The notes: generated from the letters alone by a model not told the origin. A stretch of DNA of 64,000 bases from Providencia rettgeri (GCA_900455085.1 UGTZ01000001.1:526501-590500); one strand, 5' to 3'; positions 52,899-62,119 are shown, counted from the stretch's first letter. Numbers and translations: made by a program.

Positions 52899-53485
52899 TG
52901 ATGAGCCAGATTTTAAGAGACATCAAAACGCGTATAGCAATGATGATTGGCTTCGGCAAAACCACATTGTCAGAAGATGGTGGTAATACTCAAAAAGTCC
53001 AATACCATAATAATATGGAAGTGAGAGACGGTACAATTCGTTACACCGATTTTGGTTTTTCTTCCTCTCTTCCTGCAGGGTCTGATGTTTTAATTGCTTA
53101 CCTTAATGGTAATCGCTCAAATGCAATTATCTTTGCCAGTAACCATCCTTCATCAAGGCATCAAAACCTGAAATCAGGCGAAAGCGTGCTTTATAACCAA
53201 TGGGGGCTGCATATTTTAATGACCGAAGAAGGCATTGTGATTGAGGCAAAAGATAAAGAGGTGACGGTAAACAATGCTAATAAAGTCACGGTGAATGCGT
53301 CAACTGAAGTATTTCTAAATACCCCAATATTAAAAGTGACGGGCGATATTATTGATAATTGCGAAGGTAATAAATCGACGTTAAAAGCGTTACGAGATAG
53401 CTATAACAAACATAATCATGATGTCAAAAATGTCCAATCAGGCGGTAGCAATATCACCAGCGAAGCTATCAAGGAGAAAGTCTAA
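52898..53485 (+). CDS. Baseplate spike protein (Mu gp45-like)
   Basis: 195 residues. An OB-fold is followed by a beta-helix (EVTVNNANKVTVNASTEVFL). The C-terminal HNHD contains the HxH motif that binds iron at the tip in Mu gp45. It pierces the outer membrane. GTG 52895 or ATG 52898/52901 may be used; AGGATG is upstream. Confidence 0.9.
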   Translation: MMSQILRDIKTRIAMMIGFGKTTLSEDGGNTQKVQYHNNMEVRDGTIRYTDFGFSSSLPAGSDVLIAYLNGNRSNAIIFASNHPSSRHQNLKSGESVLYNQWGLHILMTEEGIVIEAKDKEVTVNNANKVTVNASTEVFLNTPILKVTGDIIDNCEGNKSTLKALRDSYNKHNHDVKNVQSGGSNITSEAIKEKV

Positions 53486-53916
53486 TGTCAGATATTTCAA
53501 CGTGGTGGCAAGTTGATGAAAACCATGCGGATTGGCTAAAAGGCTCTGGGGATGTTCTATCAGGGGATGATTTACAGTCAGCCATTATTATCAGCTTGTT
53601 TACCGATGGATTAGCTCGTTCGGATGACAATATTGATGAGAACTATCGTCGTGGTTGGTGGGGGGATCTCGGTTCTGACTATAACATTGGTTCACGATTA
53701 TGGTTGCTAAATAGACAAAAATTAACGGTGAGTGTTGCGAAACAAGCCGAAGACTACGCGCGAGAAGCGCTAAAGTGGTTAACGGATGATGGGGTTGTAT
53801 CTTATATCGAAGTGGGTACTCAGATTATTTACCCCAATAGATTAAACATGATTATTCGTTATCATCGCCCCGGTGATGAGCGAGATTTACGGTTCTTTTG
53901 GGTCTGGGAGGCGTAG
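53485..53916 (+). CDS. Baseplate wedge protein (Mu gp46 family)
   Basis: 143 residues with RRGWWGDLGSDYNIGSRLWL, the hallmark of the gp46/GpW-type wedge family. It starts on the last base of the spike stop codon. Confidence 0.9.
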   Translation: MSDISTWWQVDENHADWLKGSGDVLSGDDLQSAIIISLFTDGLARSDDNIDENYRRGWWGDLGSDYNIGSRLWLLNRQKLTVSVAKQAEDYAREALKWLTDDGVVSYIEVGTQIIYPNRLNMIIRYHRPGDERDLRFFWVWEA

Positions 53917-53918
53917 CA

Positions 53919-55058
53919 ATGCCCTTTAAACGAAAAACACTCTCAGAATTACGAGAGCAAAATGAACAATTTTTACGATCTGAATTAAAAGAGTCTGGTG
54001 CATTACTGCGATTTTCGAATATGCGAATACTGGCAGATATGGATGCGGGTATGGCTCATATGCATTATGGGTACTTGGATTATATCGCGAAACAAACAAC
54101 GCCGTTTACTGCAACTGGAGAGTGGCTAGCGGGTTGGGGAGCATTAAAACGTGTTTTCCGTAAAGCACCTCAGCGGGCTCAGAGTCAATCGGTTAAAGCG
54201 ACAGGGTTATCAGGCTCAGTAATTCCGAAAGGTTGCAAACTTAATCGTGGTGACGGTTATCAATATGAAACAACACGTGAAGCGACAATCAATATTCAGG
54301 GTGAGGTGCTAGTTTCGATTATTGCCATTTTACCTGATATCAATAAAAACCCAGAAGGTGGAGGTTTATTAGGTAACAGCCCATCTGGAACCCAACTCAC
54401 TTTAGATATCAGTATTGTTGGTGTTGCTTCTGAGTTTTTAGCTATTGATCCCATTGTCGGGGGAACAGATATTGAGCCTGAAGAAGCCTTCCGTAGCCGT
54501 ATTTTAGAAGCCTATCAAAATCCTTCTCAAGGCGGCAACGCATCAGATTATATTGTTTGGGCTAAAGAAGTTCCGGGTATTACGCGCGCGTGGGTCAGGC
54601 GTCGGCTACTTGGAGCAGGCTCGATAGGCATCTATATTATGTGTGATGCTAATACTAATGATGGTTTTCCTATCGGAACTGATGGTCCAGCAACAAAAGA
54701 AGTGTATCAAATTCATGCAACAGGCGATCAACTTCGCGTTGCTGACTATCTTTATGATCTGCAATCAGTCACTGCACTCGTGTGGGTCTGTTCGCCTATA
54801 GCAAAGAAAATTGATTTTGTTTTCAGTGGGCTTTCCCATATTGATCAAGAAACTAAACGTAAACTTGAAGGGGCTATTGATGGCTTCTTTTATGAAAATA
54901 GCAACCCTTCAGATGTGAACATCATTAACCCTGCCGATATTGATCGTGCAATTTTTGCTGCATTAGGGCTGGTGGGGTATCGCCTCGTTTCACCGAGTGC
55001 TGAAATTATATTAGGTATTGGTGAAATACCCGTTCGTGGGGAGGTTACTTATCAATGA
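53919..55058 (+). CDS. Baseplate protein J (Mu gp47-like)
   Basis: 379 residues. MPFKRKTLSELREQNEQFLR and IVGGTDIEPEEAFRSRILEA are typical of the BaseplateJ family, the outer wedge protein that triggers sheath contraction. ATG 53919 is preceded by GGGAGG. Confidence 0.92.
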   Translation: MPFKRKTLSELREQNEQFLRSELKESGALLRFSNMRILADMDAGMAHMHYGYLDYIAKQTTPFTATGEWLAGWGALKRVFRKAPQRAQSQSVKATGLSGSVIPKGCKLNRGDGYQYETTREATINIQGEVLVSIIAILPDINKNPEGGGLLGNSPSGTQLTLDISIVGVASEFLAIDPIVGGTDIEPEEAFRSRILEAYQNPSQGGNASDYIVWAKEVPGITRAWVRRRLLGAGSIGIYIMCDANTNDGFPIGTDGPATKEVYQIHATGDQLRVADYLYDLQSVTALVWVCSPIAKKIDFVFSGLSHIDQETKRKLEGAIDGFFYENSNPSDVNIINPADIDRAIFAALGLVGYRLVSPSAEIILGIGEIPVRGEVTYQ

Positions 55059-55651
55059 TCCCTTATACGGTTGAAGACTATACCAAAGCGTTAATTAGCC
55101 TAGCCCCACAGGGATTAGCGTGGAATTGGAAGCCTAATTCAGTGATGCATGCTGTACTTAGAGGACTTGCGCGTAGCTATCAAAGTTCTGATCTTGACGC
55201 GATTCAACTTCTCAGTGGTGCATTTCCGAAAACAGCGACAGTGATGTTGCCTGAATGGGAGAAAACACTAGGCCTTCCCGATGATTGTGCAATAGGTGAA
55301 ATGGATAGCTTACCTAAACGACAAGGAGCGGTAGTTTCTAAATTAGTAAGCTCAGGTGGACAATCAAAAGCTTATTTTATCAATTATGCAGCTGAACTCG
55401 GTTACACCATTACCATTACTGAATTTAGACCTGCACGATGTGGCATGTCAGCGTGTGGTGACCCACTCAATGGTGAGGATTGGCCTTTTGTTTGGCGCGT
55501 GAATGCAGGGGATACAGTAATCAGCTATGCATTATCGGGAGTGAGCTATTGCGGTGATCCACTACGTTCTTGGGGCAACCGATATTTAGAGTGTATGTTT
55601 AACAAGTTATCCCCACCACACACTATTCTTCAAGTTAGCTACCTCCAATAA
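55055..55651 (+). CDS. Baseplate/tail protein DUF2313 (Mu gp48-like)
   Basis: 198 residues, ATGA overlap with baseplate J. LAPQGLAWNWKPNSVMHAVL and the cysteine-rich CGMSACGDPLN...YCGDPLRSWGN fit DUF2313. It links fibres to the baseplate. Confidence 0.9.
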   Translation: MIPYTVEDYTKALISLAPQGLAWNWKPNSVMHAVLRGLARSYQSSDLDAIQLLSGAFPKTATVMLPEWEKTLGLPDDCAIGEMDSLPKRQGAVVSKLVSSGGQSKAYFINYAAELGYTITITEFRPARCGMSACGDPLNGEDWPFVWRVNAGDTVISYALSGVSYCGDPLRSWGNRYLECMFNKLSPPHTILQVSYLQ

Positions 55652-55697
55652 ATTCTTCCTATTTATTTTTATCACCTTCACTGAGTGAGGATTAGTC

Positions 55698-56822
55698 ATG
55701 AAAAAAATTGGTGATATCACCAACACCGCCGATAAAAACGGCGAATTTACGGACGGTAACGTCGCAGCAGGTACACCACCCACTCAATTAATGGGAGCAT
55801 GGTTTAACTCGGTTCAGCGCGAAATTTTAAATGTTTTAGCTAAAGCAGGGATACCTCAGTCCGCAACGAAAGAAGACCAGCTTGCTGAAGCAATTACAAA
55901 ACTGGTTGCTGGTGCTGGCTATCTTCCTACGGGTTACAGCTATTCAAAATCTGAGTCTGACGATAAATACGCAACAAACGAGAAACTCACTAATGAATTG
56001 AAGAAAAAAAGAGATGTTAATGACCTCTCTTTTAAAGGAACAGTGAACCTTCTGAATCCATCGAAAGATGATTTTTTAAACTTCGGGGGTGATGGTACTG
56101 GGTATGCACTTCAAGTTGCAATCGTTAATAATAATACAAATGGTCGGTTTTACTTCCACGACAGAGCCGGTAAAAAAACAATCTATCTCCCTATCCATGA
56201 AAAAAGCGGAACAATAGCACTGACTACTGATATTCCTAATGTCGTTAATGCCACTGGCTCATCTGCAACAGACATTATGAGTCAGAACTCTGTAACTAAT
56301 GAGTTGAATAAAAAGTTCGATAAGACTGGAGGTGTTATTAGTGCAACATCTAAAGCAATTGATATCGCAACAAGAGCTAGTAGCTCTGGGTATATTCAGA
56401 TTTCTGATGAAAATGCAAAAGCGATACATCACATCGGTAAGTTAAGCGCTGATAGTACTCTATCAATAAGAAATGTATCAGAAAATGGCTCAGTGACCAT
56501 TAAAGGTGACGGTGTCAGATTTAATGGTAGTCAACTAGCATTGAAATCTGAAATTCCAAGCTTCGTAACTAAGTTTCAAGATGTCACAACATCAAGAAGT
56601 AATAATGTTAATTACGTTAATACAAATAGTCACCCTATCTTTATTGTTCTTCAATCAAAAGCATCTACAAATCAGAATGCCGCCTATACAGTCAATGGTG
56701 TCGTTGTCAGATGGGCTGTTGCGGGAAGTGCTGAAGGTTTTTTGACATCAGCAACAATTCCCGTCCCGCCGGGAGCTACATACTCAGCTAACGGATTTGA
56801 AAAATGGTTTGAGGTATCTTAA
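55698..56822 (+). CDS. Tail fibre protein
   Basis: 374 residues. The N-terminal baseplate-attachment part (MKKIGDITNTADKNGEFTDG, then MGAWFNSVQREILN) is conserved among myovirus fibres. The C-terminal part has short low-complexity repeats (KSEIPSFV, TTDIPNVV) and a beta-rich tip. It determines receptor choice. It is short compared with Mu gpS, so the tip domain may be replaced or simplified. Confidence 0.85.
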   Translation: MKKIGDITNTADKNGEFTDGNVAAGTPPTQLMGAWFNSVQREILNVLAKAGIPQSATKEDQLAEAITKLVAGAGYLPTGYSYSKSESDDKYATNEKLTNELKKKRDVNDLSFKGTVNLLNPSKDDFLNFGGDGTGYALQVAIVNNNTNGRFYFHDRAGKKTIYLPIHEKSGTIALTTDIPNVVNATGSSATDIMSQNSVTNELNKKFDKTGGVISATSKAIDIATRASSSGYIQISDENAKAIHHIGKLSADSTLSIRNVSENGSVTIKGDGVRFNGSQLALKSEIPSFVTKFQDVTTSRSNNVNYVNTNSHPIFIVLQSKASTNQNAAYTVNGVVVRWAVAGSAEGFLTSATIPVPPGATYSANGFEKWFEVS

Positions 56823-57493
56823 TGAAACATTATATTAATAAAAATACAGGCGATATTTTTGCATACAGCATTGAGCAGCTTACTCAAGTATCGCGTATAT
56901 CTGAATTAGAAGTATTACTTCAAGAAAAAGAGCCTGATTTTATTACAGCGGGTAATAAACTTGAGCATTCGGAAGAAGATCTCCATGATGCAAAATTGGC
57001 ATTACAGCAACGAATAACTGAACTGTCTATGGATGAGTCAATTGATATTGATAGCCATGATGATGTTAAGTTGTTAGTTCAGAATGTTGATGATAAAACC
57101 GCAAAATATCAGGAATCACTAATTTCATTTGAAAAAACAGAGTCTGAGTATCAAGTCATTAAAAGTGAATACGATGGTATTTTACCGATTTTCTTTGATA
57201 TTCAAGAGAATTTAAACTCATTAACAAAGATGAGTAAAGAGGAGGTTGATGCCTATATCAACCCGCCAATTTCAAAAGAACAGTTAATCACGGAGGCTGA
57301 ACAACAAAAGCAATCATTGTTAGCTGAATCGAATAGCGCTATAGCACCTTTACAAGACGCTGTCGATTTAGGCATGGCAACTGACAAAGAGAAAGCGCAA
57401 TTAACAGCGTGGAAACGATACTGGGTCTTGTTAAATCGTGTCGATACTTCACTTGCCCCAGATATTGATTGGCCTGAAAAAACATCAAGCTAG
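56822..57493 (+). CDS. Tail fibre assembly protein (Tfa)
   Basis: 223 residues. The C-terminus LQDAVDLGMATDKEKAQLTA and WKRYWVLLNRVDTS are characteristic of Tfa chaperones. The middle is an unusually long coiled coil (residues about 25-110) in place of the usual N-terminal domain. It begins on the last base of the fibre stop. Confidence 0.85.
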   Translation: MKHYINKNTGDIFAYSIEQLTQVSRISELEVLLQEKEPDFITAGNKLEHSEEDLHDAKLALQQRITELSMDESIDIDSHDDVKLLVQNVDDKTAKYQESLISFEKTESEYQVIKSEYDGILPIFFDIQENLNSLTKMSKEEVDAYINPPISKEQLITEAEQQKQSLLAESNSAIAPLQDAVDLGMATDKEKAQLTAWKRYWVLLNRVDTSLAPDIDWPEKTSS

Positions 57494-57510
57494 TGCTCTA
57501 TTTTAACTTT

Positions 57511-57540
57511 GCTCACATTGTTTCATCATTCAATGTGAGC
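57511..57540. terminator. Hairpin between the fibre operon and the acyltransferase
   Basis: Ten-base perfect arms GCTCACATTG/CAATGTGAGC with a ten-base loop, between convergent genes. No long T-run, so termination strength is uncertain. Confidence 0.5.
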
Positions 57541-57549
57541 AATGATTAC

Positions 57550-59451
57550 TTAATTTAAAATTTCAGGGATATTATCTTTTGCCCATGTTGAAAACTCATC
57601 ACCTACCAATTGACTAGCATATGGAGATAAGTGCCTGTATTCATCTCTGTATAGCGGTAGTCCATTTTTTATAGATGAACACTCATTTTCATCACAAAAA
57701 ATACCATTAGGATCAAAAAATAATATTGAAGGAAATTCACGGGTAAGTGAAGATTTCACTTTATCAAAATTATTTCTTAATTCATCCAGTTTTGTTAAGG
57801 AAACATTGCATTCATTTGATACCTCTTTTAATGGCCTACCCAAGCAACTCTTTACATCTTTTTGTATTATTAAGTGAGGTAAAAATACAATTATTTTGAC
57901 GTCATCAGACTTTATATTATTTATTCTTTCTACTAGTAACTTAATGTAATCATCATTGGGATTATTTGACAATCCACTTATCACTATATACTTAAGCCTT
58001 GGTTCTGTTTTTATTATGTTATCTATAAGAGACATTTGTCTTTTATCATTATCTGAACTATTTACTCCTAATCCTTTGGTGGGGTCAGATATACCAATTG
58101 ATAATACATTTAGATCTTTCAAATTTTTATTAAATGCAAATGCAGGATATAGGTGGTTAGCATAGCTATTACCCACAAGAATCAAATCAGGGGAAGCATC
58201 TTCTTTCAGCATACAAAACCACCACGGCAACTCTTTAGATAGAGGTGTTTGATATCGAATCCTACAGTTTTTATTTTGTGCATATTGCCACATTGGCCCT
58301 GTTAACTGCATATTTGCAGAACGCACCCCCTCCATCGATGATCTGTTTTCAAAACCATTTTGTTTGTATGTAATTAAGCCAATACCGCCGATGATTATAG
58401 TAATAGCAAAAAGAGGTATTGTTTTAAATTTCCATGAACGATATTTTTTTAAGGGAATTTCGATATAAAAGTACGTAAGTACTGCTAAAAAAACAGATGA
58501 TAGTAGCAATAACAACATTGTTATAGTTGAAACAGCTTCACCATTAATGATGTAAGAAAATGAAATTAAAGGCCAATGCCATAAATAAACAGGAAAACTA
58601 ATTAAACCTAAAAACACAAATAACCTTGATGATAAAATTTTTGTATTTATAAGTGAATTTTCGCTAAAACCAATAGATAAAATTGCGCCAAGTATAGGGA
58701 TGGAAATTACCCAACCTGGGAAAACCATGTCGTGAGTGAAAACAAAAGCTGGAATAATAATAAAAGCTATCCCAAGTATAGATAAGGCGTTGTTAAATTT
58801 TTTATTTTTTATTTTAAATTTGTAGTGCACAAGGGCTAGTAATGCACCAAAGAATAGCTCCCATAACCGATATTGTGGCAGAAAAAAAGCTCTATCTGGG
58901 TTGCTAGTAAATAAATTTGGTAAAAAAGAAGCCACCAAAAGAACTGATAAGCACAAAAAAACATTGAGCTTTTTCTTATAAAGAAAAAACAGAATTAAAG
59001 GAAATATTAAATAAAATTGTTCTTCAATACCTAATGACCATAGGTGTAACAGCGGTTTTAAATTAGATGATATGTCAAAATAACCTACATCTTTAAATAA
59101 CACTATATTTGTTATAAAGACTGAGCTTGCTGCAAGAAGCTTTCCTAGCTGCATATATTCATCAGGTAATAATGTAAACCATCCAAATATGTATACTGAG
59201 GCTAGTACAATAATAAGTGCTGGGAAGATTCTGTCTATTCTTCGCCTGTAGAACTCTTTTATAGTAAATTTATCATGCTGTATTTCTTTGAATATTATGG
59301 ACGTAATTAAGAAACCAGAGATTACAAAAAATACATCAACTCCTATAAATCCTCCTGTCAATACAGATGGGAATGCATGGTAAATCACCACCAAAGCAAC
59401 AGCTAAGGCTCTTAAACCATCTATATCTTTTCTATATTTTATACTACTCAT
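57550..59451 (-). CDS. OafA/YrhL-type O-acyltransferase, probable O-antigen acetylase
   Basis: 633 residues. The N-terminal acyltransferase-3 domain of about ten membrane helices begins YRKDIDGLRALAVALVVIYH, with the catalytic histidine in YHAF and the motif RRIDRIFP. The C-terminal periplasmic part (from about residue 390) is an SGNH-like domain with LVGNSYANHLYPAF and DEYRHLSPYASQLV. Such enzymes acetylate O-antigen or other surface sugars. Located between tail fibre and integrase, where SfV-type phages carry serotype-conversion genes. Markedly AT-rich relative to neighbours, suggesting separate origin. Confidence 0.88.
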   Translation of the reverse strand: MSSIKYRKDIDGLRALAVALVVIYHAFPSVLTGGFIGVDVFFVISGFLITSIIFKEIQHDKFTIKEFYRRRIDRIFPALIIVLASVYIFGWFTLLPDEYMQLGKLLAASSVFITNIVLFKDVGYFDISSNLKPLLHLWSLGIEEQFYLIFPLILFFLYKKKLNVFLCLSVLLVASFLPNLFTSNPDRAFFLPQYRLWELFFGALLALVHYKFKIKNKKFNNALSILGIAFIIIPAFVFTHDMVFPGWVISIPILGAILSIGFSENSLINTKILSSRLFVFLGLISFPVYLWHWPLISFSYIINGEAVSTITMLLLLLSSVFLAVLTYFYIEIPLKKYRSWKFKTIPLFAITIIIGGIGLITYKQNGFENRSSMEGVRSANMQLTGPMWQYAQNKNCRIRYQTPLSKELPWWFCMLKEDASPDLILVGNSYANHLYPAFAFNKNLKDLNVLSIGISDPTKGLGVNSSDNDKRQMSLIDNIIKTEPRLKYIVISGLSNNPNDDYIKLLVERINNIKSDDVKIIVFLPHLIIQKDVKSCLGRPLKEVSNECNVSLTKLDELRNNFDKVKSSLTREFPSILFFDPNGIFCDENECSSIKNGLPLYRDEYRHLSPYASQLVGDEFSTWAKDNIPEILN

Positions 59452-59520
59452 ATCCCGCCCGATTTATGTGTCAATTAACTTTATATGTCTATGACATCCA
59501 TAGTAACAAATAATAGAAGG

Positions 59521-59814
59521 CTATTGAAGAAACATAGCCGCTACAAAAGCAGCACGTCCAATTACTAATTTATATAGACCCCATGCGTCATCAAGCCATA
59601 TATTTTCGATAATTTCATTTATTTCTTTGGTTACACCTTCACTTTTAGCACCTGTGACCACTAATGATGTTGATGAACTTAACGCCGCCCTGACGTTTAG
59701 CGGGCCGTATTTGTCACCAATCTTGTGTATCACTCGTTCACGTAGGGCATTGCGTACTTTTTCAGATGGCTTATTGCTATTTTCTTTATCAAAGAGAATT
59801 TCAATACGAGGCAT
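59521..59814 (-). CDS. DinI-like SOS-regulated protein
   Basis: 97 residues. MPRIEILFDKENSNKPSEKV and SSTSLVVTGAKSEG, with WLDDAWGLYK at the end of the domain, correspond to the DinI fold. A hydrophobic C-terminal tail (VIGRAAFVAAMFLQ) is extra. DinI proteins modulate RecA filaments; phage members can act in induction. A LexA box lies just upstream. Confidence 0.8.
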   Translation of the reverse strand: MPRIEILFDKENSNKPSEKVRNALRERVIHKIGDKYGPLNVRAALSSSTSLVVTGAKSEGVTKEINEIIENIWLDDAWGLYKLVIGRAAFVAAMFLQ

Positions 59815-59832
59815 AATTGCAACTCCTTTTGA

Positions 59833-59848
59833 CTGTGTTTTTATACAG
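59833..59848 (-). promoter_or_regulatory. LexA (SOS) box ahead of the dinI-like gene
   Basis: CTGTATAAAAACACAG on the minus strand has the exact CTGT-N8-ACAG form with an AT-rich centre. It lies about 20 bases before the start codon, overlapping the probable promoter. Confidence 0.75.
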
Positions 59849-59897
59849 AACTCATATACAGTAATGAAGTGAGTTGCAATATTTAGGGTGATAAAAA

Positions 59898-60980
59898 TTA
59901 TTTTTTGATAAGTTCTTCATACTTTCCGTGCAACGTATTAGGGAAAAGTTCAGTGTAAACTTGCCATAGTACGTTTAAAGATCTATGTCCTGTTACTTGA
60001 GCAACCTCAGCAATATTGAATCCGGCCTCAAACAACCTACTAGCTCCTTCTCGCCTTAAATCGTGATATCTTAGATCCTCAATTCCTAATTTATTTCTAA
60101 CACGTTGAAAACCCGCTGAAACAGATTTTGAATTGTATGGAAAAATACGATCATCTTTCTTTTCTTGCCGGAGTAAAATTTCCCATGCATTACCAAGTAA
60201 TGGAACAAACATATGGTTTCCAGCTTTTTTACGGGGATCCTTTCTATCTCTAACAATGACGGAGCGTGTATTGTAGTCAACATCTTCCCATCTTATTTTG
60301 CAGACTTCACCAATACGCATGCATGAAAGAATAGAGAACTCTAGAATGTCCAAATATGGGATGTGTGCCCCTCTATGCTCACTTCGTTTTTTTAACGCTT
60401 CTTCTAGCCTTTCTAGTTCATCATTAACAGGTCTGCGACTTCTTCTATTGGATTTTCCAATTAATCCCATTTGGTTAAGTAATGGCCTAGCTTCAAGGGT
60501 TGGGTTTTTAGTATAATCAATTCCATACACAGGTTTAGCTGATTGCAGCACTGACCCTAGATAACTGACATCATGATTTACGGTAGATGGTCCTGCGCCA
60601 GCAGCATTTCTATAGCGACAATGTTCAATAATATGATTAATAGATAATTCGTTTAGAAGTAATTTTGATAGATCTGAATCAAGTAGCATATTTAAAACAT
60701 AGGTTTTTGTGCGGCCTGCTTTTCCACCTAAGCTAGGATCATTGATGTATTTATAAATAAGTTCACCAACAGTGATTTTATTAACATCATTAGGGTTGGG
60801 GATCCCTGATTGCTCTAATTCAATGACGCGCTTTGAGCCCCATGTTTTAGCATGGGCTTGCTTTGTGAATGTTTTACTTTCGTTATAAATTCTTTTACCG
60901 TCTTTTTTGATACTAACCGAGCAGCGGTATCGCACAGTACCATCTGCTCTCATTCTTTTGTCTATGCTATAATAAGCCAT
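59898..60980 (-). CDS. int: dusA-specific tyrosine integrase
   Basis: 360 residues from ATG 60980 (MAYYSIDKRMRADGTVRYRC, the usual start of dusA-associated integrases). In-frame starts at 60995 and further upstream are less likely. Catalytic residues visible are R in SCMRIGEVCKIRW, H-x-x-R in RYHDLRREG, H in VTGHRSLNV and the nucleophile Y in WQVYTELFP. It is placed beside attR and the rebuilt dusA, reading into the phage. Repeated GGTGTCC motifs lie upstream. Confidence 0.93.
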   Translation of the reverse strand: MAYYSIDKRMRADGTVRYRCSVSIKKDGKRIYNESKTFTKQAHAKTWGSKRVIELEQSGIPNPNDVNKITVGELIYKYINDPSLGGKAGRTKTYVLNMLLDSDLSKLLLNELSINHIIEHCRYRNAAGAGPSTVNHDVSYLGSVLQSAKPVYGIDYTKNPTLEARPLLNQMGLIGKSNRRSRRPVNDELERLEEALKKRSEHRGAHIPYLDILEFSILSCMRIGEVCKIRWEDVDYNTRSVIVRDRKDPRKKAGNHMFVPLLGNAWEILLRQEKKDDRIFPYNSKSVSAGFQRVRNKLGIEDLRYHDLRREGASRLFEAGFNIAEVAQVTGHRSLNVLWQVYTELFPNTLHGKYEELIKK

Positions 60981-61010
60981 CTTAATATTTTCCATGACAG
61001 TTTTAGACAC

Positions 61011-61050
61011 TGAGGACACCAAATTCAAGGTGTCCTCACTGGTGTCCTGA
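61011..61050. repeat. GGTGTCC repeats upstream of int: probable arm or control sites
   Basis: Perfect inverted repeat TGAGGACACC/GGTGTCCTCA (61011-61020 and 61029-61038), followed by a third copy GGTGTCCTGA (61041-61050). Lying between int and att, they may be integrase arm sites or int operators. Confidence 0.55.
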
Positions 61051-61080
61051 TAAAGCAAAAATACACTAAAATAGGTCAAA

Positions 61081-62119
61081 ATGCACGGAAACACGACAAA
61101 TATAAAAAACAGTGAAAACAAGGATTTTCAAGGTATGACAGGCTATAAGAACATTAATCGTTTTTCCGTTGCGCCTATGCTCGATTGGACAGATCGCCAT
61201 TGCCGTTATTTTCATCGCTTATTAAGCAAAAACACCTTGCTGTATACCGAAATGGTCACAACAGGGGCGATTATTTACGGAAAAGGGGACTATCTTGCTT
61301 TTAGTGAGGAAGAGCATCCTGTTGCGTTACAGCTTGGTGGTAGCGATCCTGCCGCATTAGCGCAATGTGCCAAATTGGCACAAGAGCGTGGTTATGATGA
61401 AATTAACCTAAATGTAGGTTGCCCATCAGATCGCGTACAAAATGGGCGTTTTGGTGCTTGTTTAATGGGAGATGCGCAGCTTGTTGCTGATTGTGTGAAA
61501 GCCATGCAAGACGTGGTTTCTATTCCTGTAACCGTAAAAACTCGTATTGGTATTGATGAGCAAGACAGCTACGCGTTTTTATGTGATTTTATTGAAACTG
61601 TTTCTGATAAAGGCGGCTGTGAAATGTTTATTATCCATGCACGTAAAGCATGGTTGTCCGGCCTTAGCCCAAAAGAAAATCGCGAAATCCCACCACTTGA
61701 TTACCCGCGAGTTTATCAATTAAAACGTGATTTTCCTCATTTGACCATGGCGATTAATGGTGGAGTCAAAACGCTGGAAGAAGCAAAAGAGCATCTTCAA
61801 CACCTAGATGGCGTCATGGTGGGGGCGCGAAGCCTATCAAAACCCGTCTATTTTAACGGCGGTTGATAACCAATTGTTTGGTGAGCACTTTCCTGTCACT
61901 AATGGTGTTGACGCTGTTAGAGCGATGTACCCTTACATCGAAAAAGAGTTATCGAAAGGCGCTTATTTAGGCCATATGACCCGCCATATGTTAGGGATTT
62001 TCCAAGGTATCCCCGGCGCACGTCAGTGGCGTCGTCATTTAAGTGAAAATGCGCATAAAAAAGGGGCTGACTTAGTCGTTGTTGAGCAAGCTCTCGAGTT
62101 TGTGACGCGTGGCGAATAG
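61081..62119 (+). pseudogene. dusA: tRNA-dihydrouridine synthase A, phage-rebuilt 5' end, one +1 frame break
   Basis: The gene reduces uridine to dihydrouridine in the tRNA D-loop with FMN. The first 27 or so codons (MHGNTTNIKNSENKDFQGMT...) come from the phage; from FSVAPMLDWTDRHCRYFHRL on it is host-like. NVGCPSDRVQNGRFGACLMG (catalytic cysteine) and INGGVKTLEEA are intact. At G5 (61821-61825) one G too many breaks the frame; with four the reading is GVMVGREAYQNP and runs to 62119. The break is probably a sequence error, since selection preserves dusA in such lysogens. Confidence 0.88.
61162..61189 (+). other. attR core
   Basis: Second copy of the dusA segment, matching attL at 26 of 28 positions; host dusA continues to the right. 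Confidence 0.75.

Larger units (their letters stand above)
15619..61189. mobile_element. Complete temperate prophage inserted in dusA
   Basis: The element is bounded by two imperfect copies of the dusA segment coding for FSVAPMLD and carries every module of a temperate phage: integrase, immunity, replication, antitermination, lysis, packaging, lambda-like head, Mu-like contractile tail and tail fibres. Cargo genes lie at both ends, between Q and lysis, and between lysis and terminase. The integrase lies next to the rebuilt dusA, as known for dusA-associated integrases. The exact crossover cannot be set because the two copies differ at two positions. Confidence 0.93.
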
